Below, one piece after another: positions 1 through 6,040 of a stretch of DNA of 12,491 nt. The notes beneath the pieces are model-generated. The model was not told the DNA's origin. It worked only from the letters and a program-made list of their open reading frames with translations, and searched no databases. Made by a program: the position numbers and the translations under genes. Within the stretch, counting starts at the first letter, position 1. Each line of letters begins with the position of its first letter. The stretch is from Flavobacteriales bacterium UBA2798 (lineage in GTDB: Bacteria; Bacteroidota; Bacteroidia; Flavobacteriales_D; UBA2798): positions 20,106-32,596 of the forward strand of contig DEHO01000031.1 of assembly GCA_002351955.1 (NCBI GenBank). The letters are read 5' to 3'.

Positions 1-2
1 CT

Positions 3-1118
3 CCGTTTTTTGATCCGGAATTACCCTTGCTTTTGCTTTCCTTATTGTTCGGATTACTTATGTTTTCCTTAGGTATTTTGCCCTTTCTTAAGGACAGGAA
101 AAAAGTTGTGGTGTTCATTGCGCTGCTTTTTCTTGTTTTTTTTCTGGATGATATCGATCGCTTTCAGCCCTGGTTTTTCATTCATTTTCCGATGATCGTT
201 TTTGTTGCATTGCGCAATGAAAACGGATTTCAGTTTGCGCGCTGGGGAATGATATTTATGTATTTCTGGGGTGGTTTGCATAAGTTGAATCAGAATTTTG
301 CCTGGGAAGTGTTTCCTTATCTGATGAAGCCTTTTAAAATGACCTCCATTCATTATCTTCCTCCCGAGGAAATTGGTTCGTACAGTTTGCCTTCTGCTTT
401 TCATCTTGCTTGGATAGTGCCGGCTGTGGAATTGCTGATAGCACTTTTTTTATTGCTACCTGTTCTCAGAAAGGCCGGTGTTTTTTTGGCGATAGGTTTG
501 CATCTGATTACGCTTTATATTCTGGGTCCATTCGGTCACAACTGGAACTCTGTTGTGTGGATTTGGAACACCGAATTATTGCTGCTTGTAGTAGTATTGT
601 TTTACCGCGACTCAACTTTACTTCAGGAGCAATTTGCATTTTTCCGTAAGGGAAAATTAGCCGTTGCTTTTTTGGTACTTATGGGCATTGCCCCAGTTTT
701 GTGGTATTTTAATACATGGCCGCATGCCTTGTCGTATCATTTGTACAGCGGCTATAATCCGCAGGTTAATTTCTGGTTTGGAAAAAAGGAGCTTAGCGGA
801 AGAAATTCCTTTATGCGTCCGCCTGATGAAGGTGTGATCGAAAACAATCCGAAAATTGTAGGAACGCCTTGGGAAGATTTTACTTTTTATGATGTGGAGC
901 GAAGGGAAAGTTTTATTATGGTCGATCATCATGCCATGAAAGAGATGAATGTCCCCATTTTTGCCGAGGAATTTTATTTCCGTTTATTAGGTAAGAAACT
1001 CTGCAAGTGTTTTGGGTATTCGGGCAACGATGCAGGAATACGCATGGAATTGCGGACAAAATTTAAAGCACATTTGGTTGAGCGTTCGTTAAGCTGTCGC
1101 GAGCTTTTGTTAAAGTAA
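3..1118 (+). CDS. Polytopic membrane protein, HTTM/DoxX-like in appearance (5' end outside window)
   Basis: The reading frame is open to the left edge (codons run from base 3), so the true start lies outside the window; the TTG at 27 is only an internal Leu codon. About 371 residues are visible. I see seven to eight hydrophobic segments, roughly at visible residues 8-29, 35-48, 57-70, 79-93, 133-155, 159-178, 184-202 and 221-240, followed by a soluble C-terminal part of about 130 residues with a Cys-Lys-Cys motif. The segment reading 'ARWGMIFMYFWGGLHKLN' resembles the 'sGlxKLN' stretch in bacterial HTTM (vitamin K-dependent carboxylase-like) and DoxX/MauE-like inner-membrane proteins. That assignment is from memory of the family and is tentative; no substrate can be named. 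The stop overlaps the 3' end of the convergent small gene by 9 bases, leaving no room for a separate terminator between them. Confidence 0.75.
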   Translation, partial: PFFDPELPLLLLSLLFGLLMFSLGILPFLKDRKKVVVFIALLFLVFFLDDIDRFQPWFFIHFPMIVFVALRNENGFQFARWGMIFMYFWGGLHKLNQNFAWEVFPYLMKPFKMTSIHYLPPEEIGSYSLPSAFHLAWIVPAVELLIALFLLLPVLRKAGVFLAIGLHLITLYILGPFGHNWNSVVWIWNTELLLLVVVLFYRDSTLLQEQFAFFRKGKLAVAFLVLMGIAPVLWYFNTWPHALSYHLYSGYNPQVNFWFGKKELSGRNSFMRPPDEGVIENNPKIVGTPWEDFTFYDVERRESFIMVDHHAMKEMNVPIFAEEFYFRLLGKKLCKCFGYSGNDAGIRMELRTKFKAHLVERSLSCRELLLK

Positions 1119-1364
1119 TTCTTTGCGGTTCTGCCGGCACTCGTTCAGCGCTCGTTCAAATTCCTCCTCCGAAGAAGCAATCCAGTGATCGTTTTCCATG
1201 GCGATCATATCGGCTATGTAATTGCGGTCGGGCAATATTTTTGCTTTAATAGAAATGAGCGAATAGCGACTCCCCATAATTTTCAATTCCAGAAATTCCT
1301 CTGCCGAATCAAGCCGGAAGAAGGACGCGTTATTGGGGTATTTGCGGAAGAGAGGGAAGGTCAT
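1110..1364 (-). CDS. Small conserved-looking hypothetical protein (84 aa)
   Basis: I do not recognise this protein. It is 84 residues, without a signal peptide or membrane segment. It starts 'MTFPLFRKYPNNASFFRL' and ends in an acidic then basic helical stretch (EEEFERALNECRQNRKELL). The charged, well-mixed composition and the FRKYPNN/SFFRL/ILPDRNYI pattern look like a real cytoplasmic protein, not an antisense shadow. A longer reading with a TTG start at 1385 exists, but that codon falls inside a TAnnTTTG promoter-like box, so the ATG at 1364 is preferred. The gene converges on the membrane-protein gene (9-base overlap) and diverges from the TPR-nuclease operon. It appears to be monocistronic. 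Confidence 0.65.
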   Translation of the reverse strand: MTFPLFRKYPNNASFFRLDSAEEFLELKIMGSRYSLISIKAKILPDRNYIADMIAMENDHWIASSEEEFERALNECRQNRKELL

Positions 1365-1382
1365 GAGTGTGATTTTCGCTGT

Positions 1383-1390
1383 CAAAGATA
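1383..1390 (-). promoter_or_regulatory. Bacteroidota-type -7 box (TATCTTTG) for the 84-aa gene
   Basis: TATCTTTG read on the minus strand matches the Bacteroidota -7 consensus TAnnTTTG exactly. It lies about 18 bases before the ATG at 1364, which predicts a leader of only 10-15 bases. A weak -33 candidate (TTGG, 1412-1415) lies 21 bases upstream of it. The consensus is established for Bacteroides and Flavobacterium; use of this particular site is inferred. Confidence 0.4.
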
Positions 1391-1445
1391 GTTTGATTTA
1401 ACCACCGATTTCCAATTGCCCGATTCCCGATTAGGTAGCCCCAAT

Positions 1446-1521
1446 CCCTGAGGGAAATCGATTCTGAAGCGAAATCGACTGCAAGGAGATTTCTGCTTCA
1501 GGGGTGATTTCTGTTTCAGGG
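1446..1521. repeat. Nested palindromic repeat of four related ~17-base units
   Basis: Two tandem units, GATTTCTGCTTCAGGGG (1488-1504) and GATTTCTGTTTCAGGGG (1506-1522), differ at one base and repeat with an 18-base period. Two degenerate inverted copies precede them (about 1446-1459 and 1464-1476). The inner pair forms a 13-bp stem with one bulged base (1464-1476 with 1488-1501) around an 11-base loop. The outer pair adds GAAATC (1454-1459) with GATTTC (1506-1511), and CCCTGA (1446-1451) with TCAGGG (1516-1521). There is no following T-tract and the flanking genes diverge, so a terminator is unlikely. It could be a REP-like intergenic palindrome, a cruciform or a regulatory site. Confidence 0.7.
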
Positions 1522-1576
1522 GATAGTTTGCTTTGGGAACAAACAGGAAGAATAGGGTGTTTTAACTAAAACAATG

Positions 1577-1584
1577 TAATTTTG
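1577..1584 (+). promoter_or_regulatory. Promoter-like -7 box (TAATTTTG) abutting the TPR gene start
   Basis: TAATTTTG matches the Bacteroidota TAnnTTTG box and ends only five A residues before the ATG at 1590. If used, transcription would begin at or next to the start codon, giving a leaderless or nearly leaderless mRNA for the TPR-nuclease operon. I see no good TTTG -33 element 17-23 bases upstream, which weakens the call. The A-run before the ATG also fits the A-rich initiation regions common in Bacteroidota. Confidence 0.35.
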
Positions 1585-1589
1585 AAAAA

Positions 1590-2192
1590 ATGACAGCAAG
1601 GGATCATTATAACGAGGGTTTGCGTCTGCTTAAAGCATCCGATTATCAGGGTTCTTTACAGGAGCTTAACAAGGCATTGGAGATTGCTCCCGATACAGCA
1701 GAATTTTTAAGTGAGCGTGCCGTTGTGTATTTCCATCTGGAAAAGTTTGATTTGTCCATCATCGATCTTAACCGCGCTCAGGAATTGGAACCTTTCAATG
1801 GGTATCGGTATTCCAGTCGTGCTTACGTAAAGGACAGAATGGGCGATATACAGGGTGCCATTGACGATTATCGCAAGGCGGTGGAGATAGATCCGGAAGA
1901 TGCGGTGTCGTACAATAATTTGGGTATTATCGAGGAGCGACAGGGCTACCTCGAACGTGCAAAGAGTAATTTTAACCGCGCCGATGAACTTGCAAAAAAG
2001 CAAGAGAACAAGGAGTCGTCTCCATCGGAAGCCTACATTATGCCGGTGAATCGTACTGCATCACACCAAAAAGAATCAGCATCTGCTTCCTTAGAAAAGC
2101 AGGGAAAGCTTGCAGTGATAAAATCGGTTTTTTTCAGCGCAGAAGGCTTTCGTGATTTTTTGCGATTCATCAAAAACGGGTTTAAACACTGA
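1590..2192 (+). CDS. Tetratricopeptide-repeat protein (200 aa), first gene of nuclease operon
   Basis: Four consecutive 34-residue TPR units cover about residues 2-136, with the usual small/aromatic pattern: A-x-x-Y-N-E-G in unit 1, S-E-R-A-V-V-Y-F in unit 2, S-S-R-A-Y-V in unit 3 and Y-N-N-L-G-I-I in unit 4, with units 1-3 closing on (L/V)EIxP or LEP. A low-complexity Ser/Glu/Lys linker follows (about 137-170), then a C-terminal block ending 'FRDFLRFIKNGFKH'. A similar (R/K)FIKNGFK tail occurs in many flavobacterial TPR proteins, as I recall. There is no signal peptide or membrane segment, so it is probably a cytoplasmic adaptor. The stop TGA shares its A with the next gene's ATG (TGATG), so it is likely translationally coupled to the AddB-like nuclease. 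Its partner and precise role cannot be read from sequence. Confidence 0.88.
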   Translation: MTARDHYNEGLRLLKASDYQGSLQELNKALEIAPDTAEFLSERAVVYFHLEKFDLSIIDLNRAQELEPFNGYRYSSRAYVKDRMGDIQGAIDDYRKAVEIDPEDAVSYNNLGIIEERQGYLERAKSNFNRADELAKKQENKESSPSEAYIMPVNRTASHQKESASASLEKQGKLAVIKSVFFSAEGFRDFLRFIKNGFKH

Positions 2193-4936
2193 TGCGATTT
2201 CTCGAAGAGATAGCTAAAGAATTGATTGCAGTAAAAGGCAGTGATTTTTCTTCGGTCGTTGTTGTGTTACCCAGTAAACGGGGAGGATTGTTTTTGCGCA
2301 AACACCTTGCCTCACAACTGCAGAAAGCATTTATTCCGCCTTTGGTTAGCACTCCAACCGAATTGTTTTCCCAATGGAGCAAGTATCGTGTGGGCGATCC
2401 CATGGAGTTGATGTTCTTGTTGTTTGAATCCTATCAATCGGTATTGGGTAATCGTGCAGAACCGTTCGACCGTTACCTGCGTTGGGGACAAATGCTGCAG
2501 ACTGATTTTAACGATATCGATCGTTACCTCGTAGATACCCGTGCATTGTTTCGTGATCTTAGAAACATAAAAGCGCAGGAAATAGAAATTGAAGGATGGA
2601 GTTTTGAGGGAGAAGATTTATCGCGGAATCAGGAAAGATATCTGGAGTTCTGGAATGAAATGCCCGCTATTTATGCAGCATACAAAAAGCGATTGCAGGA
2701 AAGAGGTCTGGCTTACGGCGGAATGCTATATAGGGATGTTGCTGAAAATGTGGCAGAGCGGGTAGGGACAGAAAGTAAAGAGTATTGGTTCGCCGGATTC
2801 AATGCACTTTCAACTGCCGAGCAGGTTATCATCAATCATTTGTGCGAAACGGAAAAAGCGCAGGTATTTTTTGATGCAGATCCTTTTTATCTCGATGATA
2901 AAGATCATGAGGCAGGAATGTTCTTGCGACGATTCAGAACACAATGGAAAGGGCGTGGATTTTCATTTTTGAAAGAACATTTTAAATCTGAAAAATCAAT
3001 TGAAATTCTCAATGTGCCTGGCAATGTTGCTCAGGCGCGTATAGCAGGACAAATTCTCAGCGAAGAAGGTGGAGGCACCGAAACAGCATTGGTGCTTGCC
3101 AATGAACAGTTGTTGCTTCCGGTTTTAAATTCGCTTCCTGAGGTGGTGGATAAGGTGAATGTCACCATGGGTTTTCCCTTGCGGAGCAGTGATCTGTTTC
3201 AGTTGTATCTGCTTATTATAGAATTGCAGCGTTCGCGAATTGATGCTAATGGAAAAGATAAAGGTGGGGTTTATTACCGTCCTTTTCTTGAACTGTTATT
3301 TCATCCCGTAATTCGTCAATACCTGGGCAGGGAAGCAAGTCTTATTCGCGATGCTGTTCACCGTGAGCGAAGGGTGTTTGTTACCGATAAGGATATTGAG
3401 CGGTATGGAGGAGATGAATTTGCATCTATTCGTTTTTTGCTGAAGCCTTGGGGTGATTTCCCTTCTGATGCGCTGCGTTCTTTTGTTGTGCTGAACGATT
3501 TGCTTAGGGATTTTTACCTGCATCGGAAAAAGGATAAACTTGCGCTCGAATACGTTTTTCATTTGAGTTCAGCAATTGATAAGCTGAAAGTGATCTGTGA
3601 AAAATACCCTTACGTTACCGAGTTTCATTCCTTCCGGACATTGTTGCGGAATTATGTGAGTCAGCTCGATATTTCATTTTTGGGTGAGCCATTAGACGGA
3701 TTGCAACTGATGGGAATGCTTGAAACCCGCGGACTGGATTTTGAGAAGGTGATTCTTTTGTCGGTAAATGAAGATGTATTGCCTAAATCGCGATGGGAAC
3801 ATTCGTTTATTCTCTATGAACTCAAACGGTATTACGGATTACCCACATATAAGGAGCGGGATGCAGTGTATGCACATCACTTTTTCCGTTTATTGCAACG
3901 GGCAGATAAAGTCTGGTTGATTTACAATTCGGATCCGGAGAATTTTTCGAGTGGTGAAAAAAGTCGTTTTGTTTTGCAACTGCAGGAGGAATTGCCGAAG
4001 TATTATCCAAAAATCAGTATTCGCGAACGCATTGTGCAGCTTCCAATGGATAAACACGATATCAGCGTTTCAGGAATTGAAAAGACGGAAGAAATCATCA
4101 ACCGCATCAAGGAACATTTACAATCAGGTGTTTCGCCTTCCGCGCTCAATAAGTTTGTTACTTGTCCGCTTGATTATTATTACCGCTATGTATTGGGGAT
4201 AAAAGAAGATGAAGAACTGGATGAAGTCAGCGATCACGCTGTTGTGGGTACGGTAGTGCACGGTGTTTTGGAGCAGCAATACAAAGAATTGATCGGCAAG
4301 GAAGTTAATCCGGAAACTGTAAAACAATTCAGAAAAGAATCGCGGAGACTTGCCAGGGAAGAATTGAAGAAGCATGCCGGTTCTGTTGTTGAAGAAGGTG
4401 CGTATTATCTGTTGCTGCAAGTGGCGATGAGTTTTCTTGACAATTTTTACGAAGCCGAACTGGATACACTTGAAACAAATAGCATTCAGATTTTATCGAT
4501 CGAAGAGAAGTTGTCGGCACAACTGGAGGTTGATGGTCTTGCGATAAAGATCAGCGGCAAGGCCGACCGTATTGATGTATGCAATGGGGTATTGCGGATA
4601 ATCGATTACAAAACAGGAAAGTTTGAGAGCAAAGATGTAAGTGTAAAAGTAGGTTCGGAAATTCTGGATAAAGGAAAAGCGCTTCAATTGCTGGCCTATG
4701 CCTGGATGCGTAAAAAAATGAATCAGGATGAAACCTTACCAATCAGTGCAGGTATTTTTCCATTGCGAAACAGTGAAGAAGTTGCATTGCTCGAATTTGG
4801 AAAATCAACGCAGTTGAATGAAAGTGCATTTACAGCCTTTGAGGATGCTATTCGTCAATTGGTAGGGCAGTTGCTCGATCCCGCCCAGGCTTTTGTTCAC
4901 GATCCCGATAGCAGGCATTGCTCCATGTGTGAATGA
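2192..4936 (+). CDS. AddB-like PD-(D/E)XK nuclease with degenerate helicase-like region (914 aa)
   Basis: This looks like the Bacteroidota counterpart of AddB/RexB, the nuclease subunit that processes double-strand DNA ends before RecA loading. The N-terminus has 'VVVVLPSKRGGLFLRKHL', where an SF1 helicase would carry Walker A, but without GKT/S, so ATP hydrolysis by this subunit is unlikely. Helicase-like relics follow: LETRGLDFEKVILLSVNEDV from about residue 510, then DAVYAHHFFRLLQRADKVWL. The C-terminal nuclease domain begins near residue 653 with C658 (FVTCPLDYYYRY). It has GTVVHG (H690), GKADRID (D792) and IDYKTG (D805, K807), which together form a complete PD-(D/E)XK active site. The C-terminus has C910-x2-C913 and then stops one residue later, whereas AddB proteins normally have a further Cys about six residues on for the [4Fe-4S] staple. 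AddA is not adjacent. The start is fixed by the TGATG overlap with the TPR gene. Confidence 0.88.
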   Translation: MRFLEEIAKELIAVKGSDFSSVVVVLPSKRGGLFLRKHLASQLQKAFIPPLVSTPTELFSQWSKYRVGDPMELMFLLFESYQSVLGNRAEPFDRYLRWGQMLQTDFNDIDRYLVDTRALFRDLRNIKAQEIEIEGWSFEGEDLSRNQERYLEFWNEMPAIYAAYKKRLQERGLAYGGMLYRDVAENVAERVGTESKEYWFAGFNALSTAEQVIINHLCETEKAQVFFDADPFYLDDKDHEAGMFLRRFRTQWKGRGFSFLKEHFKSEKSIEILNVPGNVAQARIAGQILSEEGGGTETALVLANEQLLLPVLNSLPEVVDKVNVTMGFPLRSSDLFQLYLLIIELQRSRIDANGKDKGGVYYRPFLELLFHPVIRQYLGREASLIRDAVHRERRVFVTDKDIERYGGDEFASIRFLLKPWGDFPSDALRSFVVLNDLLRDFYLHRKKDKLALEYVFHLSSAIDKLKVICEKYPYVTEFHSFRTLLRNYVSQLDISFLGEPLDGLQLMGMLETRGLDFEKVILLSVNEDVLPKSRWEHSFILYELKRYYGLPTYKERDAVYAHHFFRLLQRADKVWLIYNSDPENFSSGEKSRFVLQLQEELPKYYPKISIRERIVQLPMDKHDISVSGIEKTEEIINRIKEHLQSGVSPSALNKFVTCPLDYYYRYVLGIKEDEELDEVSDHAVVGTVVHGVLEQQYKELIGKEVNPETVKQFRKESRRLAREELKKHAGSVVEEGAYYLLLQVAMSFLDNFYEAELDTLETNSIQILSIEEKLSAQLEVDGLAIKISGKADRIDVCNGVLRIIDYKTGKFESKDVSVKVGSEILDKGKALQLLAYAWMRKKMNQDETLPISAGIFPLRNSEEVALLEFGKSTQLNESAFTAFEDAIRQLVGQLLDPAQAFVHDPDSRHCSMCE

Positions 4937-5316
4937 GATTAATCCCAAAGCATGAATGATCCCGAGAATTCCACCCTGTTCGAATTTCATGAGTTTAATG
5001 GGCAAAAAGATCTATGGAATTCAAAAAGGATAGGAAAAGTGCTATGTGCTAAAAAGAGAAAACCTGAAAAGAGTTCTTTAGGAGGAGGAGTGAACTCTTT
5101 TCAGGTAATCTTGCAAGGAAAATAAAACCAGTAGAATCGTGGAGGTAGCAAATGAGCCAGATTCTAACTATAAGACGAATATCTGATTTACCGGTTGCCT
5201 GAGTCCATAAAAATTATGCGAACGGTCGGATTATTCGGGGGAACGGCAAAAAATCGGGGATAAATGGAATAAGGGCAAATTAACCCACTGAAAACCAGTT
5301 AAATGGATTTAGTCGC
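4937..5316. other. 380-base convergent intergenic region with structured elements
   Basis: No confident gene lies here, between the converging AddB-like and response-regulator genes. It holds a perfect 15-bp inverted repeat (5062-5106) and a second bulged hairpin (about 5132-5166). It also holds a 16-codon ORF with a Shine-Dalgarno-like GGAGG (ORF 5152-5202) and a 57-codon ATG ORF (4952-5125) in the frame of the upstream nuclease, behind two stops. Possible weaker pairing joins CGAATA near 5175 with TATTCG near 5233. I recognise no known RNA family. A structured RNA, or two back-to-back termination zones, would both fit. Confidence 0.6.
5051..5106 (-). terminator. Probable intrinsic terminator for the minus-strand cluster
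   Basis: ACCTGAAAAGAGTTC (5062-5076) and GAACTCTTTTCAGGT (5092-5106) form a perfect 15-bp stem with a 15-base loop (5077-5091). Read on the minus strand, the stem is followed directly by a T-rich run (TTTCTCTTTTT, 5061-5051), as in a Rho-independent terminator. On the plus strand the following bases are AATCTTGC, so it would not terminate the nuclease operon in the usual way. It lies about 210 bases past the response-regulator stop. The stem is AT-rich and the loop large, so confidence is moderate. Confidence 0.45.
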
Positions 5317-6012
5317 TCAGGGTGTGAATTTGTATCCAACCCCTCGAACAGAATGAAAATAACGGGGTTCGCGCGGGTTTTTCTCGAAATGTTTTCGGAA
5401 AACCAGGATGTAATTATCGATGGTGCGCGATGTCGGGAAGGCGTCTTCGCCCCAGATTTTATCCAGAATTTCCTCGCGTGAAACGACTTTCCCGGGTTGG
5501 GTAAGGAGTAGGCGGAGCAATTGAATTTCGCGCTTGCCCAATTCGGCTTTTCGTTTTCCCTTTTCAAAAATTTCGTAAGTGCTATAGTCGATCCGGAAAT
5601 TCCCGAATTCAAAAAATGCTTCTTCGGATTGTTTTTCCTGCTGACCTTTATTTCTGTTCAGCAGGATTTTTACACGCAGTAATAATTCTTCCAGGTGAAA
5701 AGGTTTACTCAGGTAATCGTCGGCGCCGAGTTTTAAACCAGTAATACGATCTTCTGTTGTGCCTTTGGCAGTTAGAAACAATACTGGTGTAAGCAAACCG
5801 CTTTGACGTAGTTTTCTGCATACCTCAAAACCATCCATTCCGGGAAGCATGACATCCAGCAATATCAGGTCGTAATTGTTTTTTAAAGCTGCATCCAGCG
5901 CTTCTTTTCCGTTCATCACTGCATGAACCGAATAGTGTTCCATTTCGAGGTTGAGTTTAACAACTTCGAGCAGACTTTCTTCATCTTCAACAAGCAGAAT
6001 GTGATTGCTCAT
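5317..6012 (-). CDS. OmpR/PhoB-family response regulator transcription factor (231 aa)
   Basis: The N-terminal receiver domain (about residues 1-120) has the acidic pair E9/D10, phospho-acceptor D53 (LILLDVMLPG), T81 (FLTAKG) and K103 (LSKPF), all the expected residues for phosphorylation by a histidine kinase. The C-terminal winged-helix DNA-binding domain covers about residues 130-231. It includes the SREEILDKIWG turn, the SRTIDNYILVFRKHFE recognition helix and the VRGVGYKF hairpin that ends OmpR-type domains. A TTG start at 6036 would add eight residues ahead of 'MSNHILLVEDE'. The ATG at 6012 matches the usual family start and is preferred. The gene begins 28 bases after the glycosyltransferase stop and is probably the last of a three-gene transcript. 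No kinase is encoded in the window, so its signal and targets are unknown. Confidence 0.93.
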   Translation of the reverse strand: MSNHILLVEDEESLLEVVKLNLEMEHYSVHAVMNGKEALDAALKNNYDLILLDVMLPGMDGFEVCRKLRQSGLLTPVLFLTAKGTTEDRITGLKLGADDYLSKPFHLEELLLRVKILLNRNKGQQEKQSEEAFFEFGNFRIDYSTYEIFEKGKRKAELGKREIQLLRLLLTQPGKVVSREEILDKIWGEDAFPTSRTIDNYILVFRKHFEKNPREPRYFHSVRGVGYKFTP

Positions 6013-6040
6013 AACGGCAATATCGTAAAAATTCAATTAA

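Noticed and set aside
4965..4995. TTCGAAT sequence resembling a tRNA T-loop
   Set aside because: The flanking bases do not form a five-pair T-arm, and no acceptor, D-arm or anticodon arm can be drawn around it.
5062..5106. The inverted repeat as a plus-strand terminator for the nuclease operon
   Set aside because: On the plus strand the stem is followed by AATCTTGCAAGG, not a T-run; the T-rich tract is on the minus-strand side.
5285..5298. Small hairpin ACTG-GTTTT-CAGT just after the response-regulator stop (minus strand)
   Set aside because: Only four base pairs, and no T-tract directly after it. The larger stem at 5062-5106 is a better terminator candidate.
6013..6036. TTG start for the response regulator (eight extra residues)
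   Set aside because: The ATG at 6012 gives the standard receiver-domain N-terminus (MSNHILLVEDE); the extension has no family counterpart.
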